From NCBI GenBank assembly GCA_000711775.1, contig ARYC01000529.1, positions 1 through 64,000 on the forward strand: 64,000 nt of DNA, read 5' to 3'. The notes under the pieces are model-generated. The model was not told the origin of the DNA, searched no databases, and saw only the letters and a program-made list of their open reading frames with translations. Positions 36,801-50,600 of this stretch are shown one piece after another (positions within the stretch are counted from its first letter, which is position 1; the number at the start of each line of letters is the position of its first letter). This DNA is from Oxytricha trifallax. Taxonomy: Eukaryota > Ciliophora > Spirotrichea > Sporadotrichida > Oxytrichidae. The position numbers and the translations under genes were made by a program.

Positions 36801-38200
36801 GACCTTGCTATCTTTAAAAATAATATACTTTATGAATGCACACTCGTATATATTAATATATCCTATCCTTTTTATGTTATAAAATTTTGATATAAAATTT
36901 CCTTATAAGCTATCCTTTTTATTTTTGATTTTGGGTGTAAGATTAAATTCTTAAACTTCTCTTTTAGATATAATTTGAATTATTATTTTTATATATTTAT
37001 TCGAGGTAAAACTGCGTTGGCCTTAAATGAATTCTGTTTATTTGAAGAATTTACTATCATCTATAAATAATCTATCCTTTTTATATTTAATCACAAAATT
37101 TAAAACTAATTTATCTTTCGAATAATATCTTTCAATTAGAATATATTTTATATAGTATTAGTAATTTATTGAAATATCATCTAATAAAACCATTTAAATA
37201 TATTTTTATAATCAAATATGCTTCGTATTAGGTAATAACAGTCAAAAAACTAATTAATTATAAATATTATTATATTGTAAAACAAGTATTCTTAAATAAT
37301 TTATTAAAATTTGTAATTGTAGAGTACTTAAACCAGAAAAGAAATTTTATAAAGTCTCTTTTTACATGTTGCAACAAGATCGTTTATTTATAATCCCATT
37401 ATTTTCTCAATAATCTTTTAGTTAAATCCTACCATATTTGATAACTTTAAAAAATTGAAAATTTCTTAGCAATAACAAAATTTTTGTAAAAATTAAGCAA
37501 TATTGCTAAAATAATTTCTTCATAAATTTAATATCAATTAATAAGTTGACTTTAAGAACTTTGATTAATTATTAATGATGTTACAAAAAGTATTCAATAA
37601 AAAAAGTAGTGATAATTAAGTATTTTTAAAAGCATTATATTTATACAAAGTTTAAATCAAAAATGATTTCTTTTAGTAGTTAAATTATCAAATTATAATA
37701 ATATTTGAAAATCCATAAAATATATTGAGATATTTATTATAATGAATAATATTAAAATTTCAAATGAAAACTTTGCCAATTTAGGATTGAATTCTCAGAA
37801 AATTTTGATTCAATAAAAAACTATTTATTAAAAATATCAAATAAGCTTTTGAAAAATTAATATTAGCTACATATTATTACATGTATTATAATAAATATGT
37901 TATTTGAAGAAATAAATAAATAAATAAACAACTTTTTTAATATGACTTAAAGTTAAAAAACAAATTAAATTCAAATAGAATAGAATACTAATAAAATTTA
38001 GATCTATAAAATGACGATAGTATTTAATTTTAAAGACATAATATTATTTAATGTTAAAAATTGATAAGATATTAAATTATTGTTGAATTAAGAATAATTC
38101 AAATAAGATTAATCAATATAATTACAATATATTGAAAAAATCAATAATTTTAAAATGATAAAATCAAAAGCTATAAAAAATAAATTAAAATTTTGGTTCT
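30860..38200. other. long AT-rich stretch, almost certainly non-coding for the most part
   Basis: A+T is very high throughout. A slightly GC-richer patch at 32,430-32,620 (with TCCTTCAGGCTTTTAGAAGG, a small imperfect hairpin) and another at 33,650-34,040 hold only short open pieces. No RNA gene or repeat array was recognised. Confidence 0.5.
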
Positions 38201-38884
38201 CTAATAGAAAGTTCAAATTGCACGGGAACATAGTTTAAACGAAAAATCTAGAATTGCTAAAATTCCCAAAAATAGTTTCAATAATAATGATATTTCTAAA
38301 ATCTAAAAATTAAAAATTTACGATTAAAAATTTGCTTCTTGTCCTACCAGTAAACATGGCAATAATGATACGAAATTAATAAATAAGTAAATATTACAAT
38401 AAAAATAAAATTACTTTGCTTCATAACAACCTTGAAAACCTTGACTTATTAAAATTGGCAATGGGAATCTTTTTACAATTTTACTATTACGAAATTTTGC
38501 TTGGATCAACAAAGGTCATATATTAAGAAAATTAAATATACATCAAATAAGAAATATAAAATTTAATTCAAATCTTGATAATTAAAGGGTAAATTTGATA
38601 ATGGAAATGTTAATAAATATACATGACCAATTTCAAAAAGTGCGTGTGTTTTAGGGTGCTTTGAAGCAATGTAAATTTTATTTTCTATAATTCCAGCTGA
38701 TCAATAATTCTGCATCTTTCCTCGGTCCTCAGGGCTCTGAGAAGCGAGAATGAAGATTGGTGTTGGCAAATCTTCAATTTTGAGATTTCTTAAATTTCAT
38801 AAAAGTTGTAATAAATTTTGGCGATTTCTTGCAATTCCTAATGTTACGTTTAAACAACGTTCCCGTACGATTCAAAGCTTCTTA
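38201..38884. mobile_element. 684-bp element with imperfect 60-65 bp terminal inverted repeats
   Basis: The left end (38,201-38,263) contains TGCACGGGAACATAGTTTAA and AATCTAGAATTGC. The right end (38,823-38,884) read in reverse contains CGTACGGGAACGTTGTTTAA and CATTAGGAATTGC in the same order and spacing. Identity is roughly three quarters by eye. The interior has a GC-richer patch (38,690-38,790) but no supported ORF, so it is probably a non-autonomous element. Confidence 0.65.
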
Positions 38885-38889
38885 TTGAA

Positions 38890-40540
38890 GACGTAATTTT
38901 TTATTTTCAATTCAATATAATTGATTTAGGGAATTTATATATACTTTTTACTTAAATTTTTAATTTCCATATTCATTTTTTAGACTATCTAATTTTTGTT
39001 AAATTTTATTAAATTATTTTATTTATTTGACTTTTCGTTTTTTTTAGTTTATTTATTTGATCATTTGATTTTATTATTTTCTTAATTATTGTTTTTAGTG
39101 TTTTTACATAAATATAATAATTAGTTTTTTTATCGTATAATTCATTCGATTTTATAAATTTAATCATTAATTAACTTTTATCTTATTTTCTGTTAACCAT
39201 TCAGATATATACGCTATATATGAATTTGTTAGATATGAATATCAAACTTAACATGACTTTATTATTTTCGGTGATTGTCTATCGCATGCCCATAGATAAA
39301 TTTCTTTACTTTAATTTTGCTATTAAAATCAACTTAACAAATCAACATAAAAAAATTAAAGAATAATTTTTTCGTTCAAGAGATGCGATTGCGTGGTGTC
39401 GCATGTAATGATTACAGCTGATTTTTAATTCTCTACCAAACAAATACTAATCTGTCTAGGTTTCCAGAAGCTAACTGCCAATAATTTTTTAATTAATAAT
39501 TTATTTTTCAAATCGAATGCATTCCTACAATTTAAAGGTAATTTGATATAAATTTTTTCTTAAACTAAAAAAAATTACATTTATTACTTTATTTATTTGT
39601 ACCCATATTTGAGCTTTATCAAAATTTTTCATAGAATATAATAATCTTCATTTATTGTATATATAAATTTTAAATTTTACATAAATTTATTTATATCTTA
39701 TTAAGGAATTAATGAATGATAATATCCATGTAACTTTAAAATTTTATCAAATATATTCTTTATCAATTCTTTGCTTATATATATTTAATCTTAAATTTAT
39801 TTATATATATATTATTAAAAAGAAATTCACAATATAGGAAAAAATTGAATTTATATTATATGTAGTTTTGAATTCATTTGAATAAAAACTATCATAATAA
39901 TTATTTACTCTTTTTATAATTCTTGATTAGAATTTATTTTTGTAATAAGCTTAAAGTCTTAATGACATTTATATATTATTAAAAAAAATATTTAAGCAAT
40001 GCCAAAAATAATTAAGACCATTTATAAAACATATATGATTATTTTTATTCAATTGATAATATATTTGTTAATATCTTATTTATAAATATCTTTTTTATTC
40101 CTTTTAATTTTTCGAAAGATATAGAATGCTAAAATATGAGAGCAAAATAGTCCCATTTTTTAACTACTAACCACATATCTAATTATGAAGATAATTGACT
40201 TCATTGCATGATTTTTTATTAATTCTGGCTATGTAATTTCTTTTAATATTAGATTTCTCAAAATATTGTTCGAAAAATATATATTTTTAAAAAAGATTAT
40301 TAATATTTAGCCATGATTTTCTTATACTCTTACCTCTAAATATAAAAGCATTATAATTATTTAAAATGTAAATTAATTAAAATATAATAAGTTTTAAAAA
40401 TGTACAATAATTTTCTTGCAGCACGAATGCATTATGGAACAATGCATTCTATTTATTTAAATTTGGCAGTGACCAGCAGAAGTGAGATAGAGATATCAAT
40501 AAGATTACTTAGTGTAGTATGACTACTATGAAATATAGAT
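38890..40540. other. AT-rich stretch containing a solo foldback-element end (39,472-39,532)
   Basis: The segment 39,472-39,532 (ACTGCCAATAATTTTTTAAT ... GAATGCATTCCTACAAT) resembles the right end of the 28,243-28,581 element, but no matching left end was found nearby. At 39,382-39,408 ATGCGA and TCGCAT form a short hairpin. No gene is supported. Confidence 0.5.
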
Positions 40541-40542
40541 GA

Positions 40543-40848
40543 CCGTTCTCGAGTCCAGACGTTAATCTCTTATTCTTCCTGAAGATTTCAGAAATAAAAC
40601 CCGAACAAAATGAAAGAATAGTTACTGGAATTTCCTCCGCTTTCTTCAGCTATTCTCTATTGGAATGTCACTCTAGCTACAGAGATTTCCTAAAAAAAGA
40701 TGCTTGTATTTTGAAAAGATTCGACGAAATCAAGACTATTTTAGAAAAATTTCGAAAATAAGATACAGTTGCCCTAAAACACAAGTGGCAAGATTACATT
40801 CAACAAATACTAATACTAGATTATCTTTTGTGTTTATGCCATGGTTGA
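40543..40848 (+). CDS. probable exon or macronuclear-destined segment, unknown product
   Basis: A TGA-free frame of 101 codons with clear composition contrast to its flanks reads PFSSPDVNLLFFLKISEIKP, SAFFSYSLLECHSSYRDFLK, ACILKRFDEIKTILEKFRKQ, and ends KWQDYIQQILILDYLLCLCH before TGA 40,846-40,848. One Gln codon is TAA. There is no ATG near its start, so it is likely internal, and a TGTAAG donor-like site follows the TGA. The region after the TGA stays open in the same frame for about 100 codons but is AT-rich. No family is recognised. Confidence 0.5.
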
Positions 40849-40849
40849 T

Positions 40850-43800
40850 GTAAGATAACTGATTAGCGCTTTGAAATACTCAGCTTCTATTAATCTATTC
40901 ACTCAAAATTGCATTATATTACCAATCTGGCAGCATTTTTTATTAATCACTCTTATCTAATGATTTTATTCTTTTGTATACCGTTTACTTATAAGTTTAA
41001 TTCATGCTATAGAAGACAGAATGCTACTTGTAAAAAAAATTATTGTAATTAGAGAATCACTATTTTCCATGAATCAATGCCATTACTTGAATTTGCTTTT
41101 GTATTTCTATAAATTTTTGATAAGAATAGATCTCTTTAACAAATACAAGAAATCTTTAAGATTTGAATAAATTATTATTATACAATATTTTTAATTTACA
41201 TTAAAAATAGGAAATTTAGCGAAATTAATATACAGAGTAAATTTATTTAATCATAACTGTCATGTTTTTGATTTATTTGTAATTTAAATTAATATACATG
41301 GAGATGAAGTCTTGTATATGATTATAATTTTTAGAACTAATAATTTTAAATTTATAATTAAATATTTTTAATTAAATTAGTATGTTAAATAGTTTTCATG
41401 TTTTTTTGAAACAAGAAACTTTTGAATAAAATTTGAATATTCGAGCTGATTGTAGATAAAAGGTGAAATAAGATTTATTGAAACTAAATGGAATATCTGA
41501 AGGGATAAAATCGTTAAGTCGATAATCAGATAAAACGGCTCGAATAGGAAGTAAAAAATAAAAGTGGTGATTGCCTATATTGAAAATGAAAATATTAAGG
41601 AAGCTAAAATATCACTATACAGTTTGAATAAAATTAGAAAGCTTTCAAGAACAGGAACTATACAAATAACTAAAAATGGCCAATTGCTGTAATTATTTTG
41701 GTAATAATATATGGGAAATATCATGTCTATTGAATTCTAATGTTTAATAATACTTAATGAAACTATGCTACTGCTTGAATCATGAAAGAGATATTATAAA
41801 AATCAAATTTTGATTCAATGACCGCATCGAAATTACAAGGAAAGACTATCATCAGAAAAAAATTACTTCTGTTAGGCTTCAGATATCATTTTTTCAGTTA
41901 TAGAAAACTCGCTTAAAAAAGTGAAATGCCTGAATAAACCAAGAATCAAATTAATTTTTATAAATGGGAAAGTAAATTACATTAACTTTAGTTTAGCTAA
42001 TTTTGTACTTGTTAAGCAGCTGCATAGTAAATTAAATATTTTAGTAAAGAAAGAGGATTATTATGATATATAAATGAAAGCGATTAATCTAAAATGTTCA
42101 TTTTCTAGTTCTCTATATATTTCGCAGTATTTTGTTTTAAAACTTGAAATAATAAATAATAACACATCCTGTTATAAATATGAATTTATATTTAAAAATT
42201 ATTTAATTTTAAAGACCTTCAAATAAAATTACAAATAAATCAAAAACATGACATTTGTGATTAAACAAATTAATTCTTTATATGAATTTCTCTAAATTTT
42301 CATTTATTTATGTATTTTATTAATAATTAAAGTTACAGATAAATGTATTTTTAGATTTTATGTGATATCAATTTAATGAATATCATAATTTGAAAAATTA
42401 TTAATAGTTTTTTTTTTATAGTCTATTCTTCATTTTAATCAATTTATTTTATAAAATGTTATTTCACTTTATATTTAATAAACTTTTATCAATACTTACT
42501 TTATTTACAAATATTTATCTATTAATTTTAATCTCAAATTACTAACTTACTTGCTAATTTTTTTATTTAATAATAAATTAATGATTTTAATTCTTTGTTT
42601 AAAGCTTAGATTATATCAATTTCATATAACTATTCAGTCTTCACTCTTGAATTAATATAGTAATCTGTAAGAGTATTTGCTGAATATTTTTTTGCTTAAT
42701 AAAGGTGTTTAATTTAATCTCTCTTGTCAATTATTTGTGTCTTTGGCTATTATTATAACAGACTTATTTATGAGTTCTAGAAATAATTTAAACTTATTTG
42801 CTCATTAAAATCTACATAATCACTATAGCATATTCTTTTACATTTCACTTTAAATTTAAGCATTAATAATATATAATATTTGGCATATCTTTAATTTTTC
42901 TTCTTTAAATTCATTCATTTTTATATGAATTTATTTTCAAAATATTATATTCTAATCGTGATATTGGCGATTATCGTCTATTTTTTTTACACACTTAATA
43001 GCGTATAGAATTGTTGGACACGAGATTGTCCCCAGCAAATTACATTTTATGGCAGTTAGCATGAGTCAGATACAAAAATATTGGTCTTTTCAGTATAAGG
43101 GCAACCGCATTTAAGAGAAATGATGATGGTAACGAAAGTCAAAGTATGAAATTATCTGATTATACTATCTAACTGGAGTAAGCTTCAGTATTAATATTAA
43201 TAGAAAATAATCGAGATTTAATAAATTAATATTAAAAGAAATTATATCATTGGAAATATAGTAATGGAGAAGCAAAAGGAGCTGGTTACTAAATAAAATT
43301 TGTAAGTAACATATAACATATCTAGAATATTTATACTAAGCAATAATAACCAGCAGTAAACAAAGTTGCACTTAACTGAAATGCTTGTGAGGCAAGAGTT
43401 CAAAATGTATAAATAAAGGAAAAGATGACTGAATGGAAGAAAATATGATGGTGATTATTACGGTGATAAAGCTGTTTGTTGATATCATTTTTCGTAATTG
43501 TCTATACTAATTCTTATTCTTTAAATCTAATTTATAATCAATTTACCGATTCTCAATTATTTTTCATACTTCCCTGCTTCTTTCAATAATAATTATAATC
43601 TATTTTTATTAAGTAATACAGATTAGGCTCATTAATAGACAAAATATCCATTTATATTATATTTCTGATTTATAAGTTTATTAAATTTTAAATAATTAGA
43701 TTAATTATTAACATTTAATATTCCAATCCAAGTTAAAATTACACATAAATTTTATTGTGAAAATTAGGATGATTTATATTTTCATAATATTAAAAAAAAA

Positions 43801-45955
43801 TAAACATTACAAATTATATAAAATAGTTTGATGGTAGAGGTTTATCAAACTCTTTCATCTATAACAAAATATCAAAATTTACAAAGGTTCATATCGCAGT
43901 TGTGAACTGATTAAACAAAGCTTTATTTGGTTAGAGTTATAGTGAAAAACGCACTAGTTCCTCTGTTGCTAAGAATATTGTTTCTTTGCAATCGTTGTAG
44001 TTGCTTAAGCACCCTTATTTGGTCTTTAAAAAATTATATTGGTTTCACCAATTCTCTAATTATTACATTTGGAGGCTAAGAATCACATTATTAACTATTA
44101 TTTGTTACTAATTGCATGAATTTCAATAATAAAGGGGTGACGATGTTAGTGAACTGAACTAGGCTTACCGTCATAATTATTAAAAATAAAAGCTAGAAAT
44201 TATATATAACTTTATATTTATTTGTATTAAATAAACTTAACTCTATGTAAGGAGTAATTTTACATAGACCATATCAAGTTTTATTTAATACTTTTTCATT
44301 TTTATAATTAAATATAATTCAAAGCGTATTATTATTATTCTTATTTTAATAAGTTAGTGATTAAGAACTATAGAAAGTATTTTTAAAAAATTTATTAAAT
44401 TAATAAATTTTTATAAATAAACCTCTACTAATTAATATATATATATAAGAGTAAATTTACTTCATTTTTTAAATAGGAAAATAATATCAAATAGTTTTAA
44501 TTTTTTTACTGACTATTTATACATTTATTGTGTATATATATTTTAATGCAAAATAATCTACATTATTATTGATGTTTTATATGTTATCATTTATATTCAT
44601 ATAGAATAATTCCCTTTATAGTCATTTACATACTTTGTTGGCCACTGTATCGGAATTCTCCTTCTCAAATTATCGAAGCCTCTATTTTTCAAAATCCACT
44701 AAACATTTATAAATTTTGAATTGCTGCAAATTTTTGAAATAAATACTTTTTAAAGGAATTTGTCTCAGCTTAAATAACAAATTTTGAATGAAATTTTATA
44801 TTCATAAGTTCATTTAAATTCCATTAAAATCTCATAATTTTATAAGGATTATATAAATTAACATAAAAAACTGATTTGCTGAATCATGAGAAGCATTGAT
44901 ATAAAAGGCAATCTTTAATTTACATGGAAGCTAATTCTTAATAATTTCTTTAACACAAGTTTGAATAATAAACTGACTAAAAATAAAAGTATAATTATTA
45001 AATAAGCAATTAATGAATCAAGAGCAATAAAAATGGTGATTTTACAAATGATTCTTTGTTAAAAATAATAATCAAATTTTACCGATAATTCTATAAATTC
45101 TAATAAAGTGGTGCATTTAAAAAATAAAGATATCTTGGAGACGAAGTGATAAAAAACTTCATTGAAATAAATTTAATTAATTATCTTAGTTATATGAATT
45201 TGATATAAAAGGATGAAATAAATACTGAGCAAAATATATTTAATAATTATTAAAATACTAATATATTATTTGAAAATTAATATTTAAATTAATTTACTGT
45301 TTAGTTTTTTCAATATAAATACAACACAATCATATTTGAATTAGAGAATATTTAATTAGAGTGTATAAAATATAAATGATTTATGGTAATAAGCTAATTT
45401 CATAATAAATTAATATAAAGCTCAAAATAATCAGCTAATTATAATATGACATGATAACTTATTTAAATAATTAATATTGTCTCTTTTATTCATTTAATAA
45501 TAATAATTTTCAGCAAATAATTATATGAAATAATGAATATGTATTCTTTTCAGAATTACAAAAGCTATTTAAAAATTTAAACAGAATGAAACATTTATCC
45601 ATTAAATTATTACAGATAAAATAATAATATTTTCAAAAATAATATTATAAATTGGAGAATAAATAAAGTAAAAAGGTGAAGTAATGTCAATAAATTCAAT
45701 ATATTTCCTATCGTCCAAAAGATAGATATTCACAAAATTTGAAGCTACTGATTTATGTTAAATAAAACAAAATTTTACTGAAGATTAACATTTTTAATAT
45801 TTTACATTGCGCTAAACCTTGTCAAAGCAATTTTTAATTAATGAATCTCACAAAGCTAAGATTATATAATTGAAATAAATACTTCAAAGATTATTTTATT
45901 AAATAAATTTATTTATATTTACTGAATGTGGTATTAAACATGAATAAAGGCGAAT
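40850..45955. other. AT-rich stretch, no supported gene
   Basis: Very AT-rich throughout, with scattered TATA-like and homopolymer runs. No frame shows composition contrast or recognisable motifs. Confidence 0.5.
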
Positions 45956-46016
45956 ATGAACTATACATTAGGGGCTAATCACTTTCATCTCTGGATTCCA
46001 TTATGCATACCAGAAT

Positions 46017-46250
46017 ATGATACTTGAAGATTACAAATTAGTTTATTCCATTCTTATCAATATATTTGGCAAGTCATCAAGCGGACACAACCTTCTAGCA
46101 CATCATCGGAACTTGAACAAACTAACACACAAAACTCTAAATTATATATTTATTAGGATTATTAAATTAAAAAGAGAGCGAAATGGCCAACCTCATTTCA
46201 CACTAAAAGGAACATATAAAACACTGTGTGAGTACCCACAACTTTATTGA
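46017..46250 (+). CDS. small ORF upstream of the overlapping gene cluster
   Basis: This runs from ATG 46,017 (MILEDYKLVYSILINIFGKS) to TGA 46,248-46,250 (YKTLCEYPQLY). It is 77 residues, basic in its second half (IKLKRERNGQPHF). Its last 68 bases overlap the next ORF in another frame. The frame is open upstream to 45,960, and another frame over 45,970-46,030 (NHFHLWIPLCIPEYDT) also looks protein-like. No homologue is recognised. It may be a leader exon or part of a broken gene. Confidence 0.4.
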   Translation: MILEDYKLVYSILINIFGKSSSGHNLLAHHRNLNKLTHKTLNYIFIRIIKLKRERNGQPHFTLKGTYKTLCEYPQLY

Positions 46251-46695
46251 GAAAGCCAACAAAGTAAATGCTATTATCGCTGATGGCCTTGAATTAGGCT
46301 AGATCACAATTGGTAACTCTAATTCATCCTTAGAGCAATAATTCAATATGGGCTTGTAGACTCATCCAAACTTAGATACCAGATCTCCTTAATCAGTACT
46401 AAACTTGACCAAGGAGGCTACATCTTCAGAAACATACTAGAAATATACCATCAGCTTGGCTACTCAGTACAACTAATCAACAAGCACATTAAACTTCCCA
46501 CACAACCTACAATCACCAGAGACACCACTTTCCAAATCAAAAATATTAAGTAAGAAGTCAAAACCTATTCATTAATCAATTATTTCAAAGCACCCCCTCC
46601 TCCCTATTAGATAGTCCACTAGTAAGACTACTAGATTGTCTAATAGATATCGATCAGGAGATAGGAGTCATTTGACTAGTTAGAAGTATACATGA
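46183..46695 (+). CDS. ORF of 170 residues overlapping its neighbours, unknown product
   Basis: This starts at ATG 46,183 (MANLISHQKEHIKHCVSTHN) with Gln encoded by TAA/TAG, reads KANKVNAIIADGLELGQITI, becomes Ser/Thr/Lys-rich, and ends at TGA 46,693-46,695. That stop overlaps the ATG of the next ORF (46,692-46,694) as ATGA. From 46,293 onward another frame is open across the same bases and continues without break into the next gene, so the second half here may be a shadow. The first 45 or so codons are the best-supported part. A frameshift from this frame into the next near 46,290-46,330 would give one long protein. Confidence 0.4.
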
Positions 46696-47366
46696 ATGAC
46701 TATATGGATGTTTACTCTAGCGATAGAGATAGCAAACCTGGTGATCCAATCACACCATATCTTTCCTCTAGAGATTACGAATCCGTTGAGGAAGTCTCAG
46801 ACTGGGAAGATGAAGATTCCAAAGACCTAAACTTTATCGACTAACCTACCGATCAGAACCTACCAGAAATTAGAGACTACTAAATTAAATAAGTAGAACA
46901 CCCACCTATTTAATAATAAAATTTATATTTAGTACGACCTACCCTATAATTAATCAGTAATAACTACTAACAAACCATGGGAGACCGTGACGAAGAGGTG
47001 AAAGAAGTCAACAAGACATCAGCAATGAATGTCTACGTTAAGTGCAGACAACCTGGAAACAAATTCCCCTTCGAACAATAGGAGAAAATATTTGAGTGCA
47101 GAGAATCTACCCTCACTCTTACAATTAGAGTTGCTCACACAGAGCTCTATAACAAGATACAAAACATCTACCTTGCTACCAACAAGTTACTTTCAGACGT
47201 TGACTTAACCACCAACGACCTACTTGCCAAATTGTCAGAAGTATAATACGAATTTACAAAATATACAGTTATACTCAAAAACAACCAAATGAACTTAAAA
47301 TCCATCCAACTGTTTGATGGAGACTACGACTTCATGACTATCACATTTAAGTTCCAATTCAGATGA
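46692..47366 (+). CDS. acidic protein of unknown function (224 residues, or longer if the upstream frame is included)
   Basis: This starts at ATG 46,692 (MNDYMDVYSSDRDSKPGDPI) and ends at TGA 47,364-47,366 (YDFMTITFKFQFR). The N-terminal half is acidic (SVEEVSDWEDEDSKDLNF) and Gln/Pro-rich. The C-terminal half, from an internal MGDRDEEVKEVNK (46,977), looks globular (NVYVKCRQPGNKFPFEQQEK, TLTIRVAHTELYNKIQNIYL). Many Gln codons are TAA/TAG, and 358 codons from 46,293 are free of TGA, which is unlikely by chance at this base composition. Upstream in frame lie SKLRYQISLISTKLDQGGYI and NILEIYHQLGYSVQLINKHI, so the true start may be before 46,293. The family is not recognised. Confidence 0.65.
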
Positions 47367-47500
47367 CTTACTAAATAGGCAAGCTTCATAAAGAAAGAAT
47401 TAGTTTAACTTATCACTACTACTTTAAAAGACTATATATAGACTAATGTTTTATAATTTAACATATACGAAAACCAACTCATAAGAATCCCTAATCAAAA

Positions 47501-47629
47501 ATGGATGACGACTTTGTCATAATTTCTTTACCTGGAAAGAAATACAACAGAGGAGGTAAGAAGCTAAGACAACAGAATAAGAAGAAAAACAGAAGAAGAA
47601 GAAGATATAGAGGAAAAGAAATTCACTGA
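47501..47629 (+). CDS. small, very basic protein (42 residues)
   Basis: This runs from ATG 47,501 (MDDDFVIISLPGKKYNRGGK) to TGA 47,627-47,629. After a short acidic start, about 30 residues are mostly Lys, Arg, Gln and Gly with a run of five Arg (KKKNRRRRRYRGKE), typical of a nucleic-acid-binding tail. It lies 134 bp after the acidic ORF on the same strand. It may be a separate gene or the last exon of the preceding one: a GT-AG join from 47,37x to about 47,48x is possible but not clear. Function is not assigned. Confidence 0.5.
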   Translation: MDDDFVIISLPGKKYNRGGKKLRQQNKKKNRRRRRYRGKEIH

Positions 47630-47639
47630 ACTAGTGAAC

Positions 47640-50600
47640 ACGAAAGGACTTAATCCTTAACATTAATTATATACTCATAGGTCCTTGAGACCTAGATGTG
47701 TGTTAATTATTATTATTATTATATTTATAAGGAATTATCAAAAGTGAGAGTTGGAAAGAATGAATCCCTATTTCAAAAGAATTAAAATTAGTAAAAGAAA
47801 AAATTGTGATGAAGAGAAAGAAATATCATTGAAAAAGAACTATATAATTTTATATATAAAGCAAGAAAGTATAATTTTGTCATCATAATTAAAAAGAAAT
47901 TAAATGAATTATCAGTAATTTATTCAATATCTTAAATTGTTATACTTTTAAACTAATATCTCCAATTTATTATTTAATTTTTTAATATATTTGAACGTCT
48001 TACTTGTTTGCATTTAGATAAAGTATAAATGTTTATTTATTATATTTTTTGATTGACCTTTAATAATTTAATTCAATTTAATATATTATAATACTTTAAA
48101 GTTAGTTTTAGATTTGAATCTTTTTTATATAATTGAGTCATCTTTTATCTAAAGTTGAATATTGGTAAATGATATTTGGTCTTGATTTAAATCATGTCTA
48201 ATTTCATATCAATTAAAAATTAAAATATTTTTAATAGCTTTACAGAATATTTACCATTTTTCTGTATTCTGAACAATTAATAATCGCAATCTCTTTTCTT
48301 CTAATTTAATAAATAATTTGCTCTAATCAAGACGATAATTGATTCATTAAAATTAATGATGAATGCAATACTTAAACTCTCGCACTATGCTAGATGTAAT
48401 GATATTAGATGTATATAACTCACTTTATTTTTTTGATGCATTTAATTGTATCGCTACAAAAATCAATAAATGTTCTTTTATGACTCAAGTACCAAATAGC
48501 AATCAGCATATGAAGCTATTAATATATACTTAAAGATTCTATTATTGTATTTGTAATTCTTCTTGGCTAACTTTTTTATTCATGCAGATCATAAATATAG
48601 AAAATTAACATTGTCTAATCTTACATTAATTTAACTTAATTATAAATAATTACTAAATTTATATAATTTTAATATAATAAATAACTATATTATATTAATT
48701 TTTTACTCTCATTTATCCAACTAATTAATTTAAAATAATAATATTAAAAGTTACTTCCATTTTAAGAATGATCAAGTCGTTAAAGAGGATAGAATTAATT
48801 TCAGAACTGTTATATTGAGGTTAAATTGTAGTTTTATTTAAATAAATCCTAATTTCAATTACAGAGAGTAAGTCATTTTTTATGAGTAATCAAAGAATTT
48901 AAATTTAAGACATGTTACTAATGGTAATGGACAATATTAATATTACATTTATTTTAATTACTCTAGTTCTATTATAATTTTTTATTTATTAAGAATTATA
49001 CTTAGAAAATCAAAATTAGTTTTTTAAAAAACATAAACAAGTCTAATTTGAAAATTATTAATGTCTTTTAAATTTTAATTTTAAATTAATTTGATTAAAT
49101 AACTGCTTTGAAATCAGCTAGTAAGTTAAAACTATGTTTAAATACCAACAACTTAATTTACTTGTTATTGTATAAATTATTTTTCTTCAGATGAGACCGC
49201 TATATCGGTAGAAAATTTAAAGCATTTTTAACTTCAATAAGTCAATCATCTAATGTATACAAATTAAATCTTTTTATCATTTAGAAACAGAGTATTCTTT
49301 GATAATAACTTATGTTTAGAGGATGGAGCATAAATTTAAATATATTTGCAAAGTTTAAGTTATTTTCAACCTTATTCTCTCACATACTCACTTAAATTTC
49401 CGTTAACTTCTAAATTCTTCCTCAATTCTATTTAAACTTGAACTTTTTTTTTGTTGCTCTCTGATTCTCAATCGCAATTATTGATTTTTTTCTTTTTCAT
49501 TAGTAGTAATTTCTATTGCTTTTTCCTTTTGTCAAACTTCCCTATTTGATCTTTCTTCTTCCCTGAAATTGCAAACCTTATTCATGATATAACTTACTTT
49601 AGTTAAGTGAGATTATCAAAATTTTGATGAGCCTTTCTTCAACCTATACTTTTTGCTCTTCAAATTTTGCTCCTATGCTTCTATCTGGACCAGCACCTCT
49701 CAGTTTACTAACGCCATGTATTTTACCAACTTTGCCTCAATCTCCAAGTTTTCTTTCTGTCTTTTAGTATAAACAGAGTATTAATACTCTGAATTAACTA
49801 TAAATGATTTGCTTATTAGCTTTAAATTTTAATATCTTTTGAATAAAACTTCTTTAAAATATGATAAAAATAAATTACACTTATTATTCCCAACAACCAA
49901 TAATATGAATTAATATAAATTAACAAAAAAAAGTGACATTTTACTCCAAAATTAGAACTAAGAATAGTTATCGTGGCATGTACGCTAAAAAAATTAATGT
50001 GCCTAAAAGTTATTTTTATCATTATAAAAATTAATCATTCTTTTAAATACTCATAAAGATGCATCTGAACTAGTGTGAATTGAATGTTGACAATCTAGAC
50101 TTTTATACAAATTAATAATTATATTATTCTTCACAAATTTTTTGATAGTGAGTAAATGATATTGGTGAAACTCCATTCATTTAAATTTAAATTAGTTAAT
50201 AATGATTCTTGAGATTAATCATAAACCAAGTTCAAGTTTGATTTGAATAAAAATCCTTCTATTTATTAAATAATATCAATATCTCTTACCAATTTTTGTT
50301 AGCAGTAATTGAACGCAGCGAGAAAATATCCAATGACCTTTTACATCCTAACCATCGTTATATTGTTCTTCATAGTTTCATCCTATTAATGCTATACTTC
50401 TTGCAATCAGAAATAATTTAACTTTTTAAGTTTTATTATTTTCGATACTCCCCTCCTAATTAAATTTAAAGTTTTTTTTAAATCAAATTTATTGAAGAAT
50501 TTGGAATTTTATAGTTCATTTGCTCTTAGCAACTTAAAGATGCTTTCAATAAATTTATAAATAGATTAATATTTATTAGTCAAACTATGCATATATACTT

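Noticed and set aside
49390-49780. Minus-strand frame that looks like a coiled-coil protein (EEERSNREV ... KNQQLRLRIREQQKK)
   Set aside because: The strand is purine-rich, which yields Lys/Glu/Gln/Arg text in any frame, and the frame has three in-frame TGA in about 130 codons.
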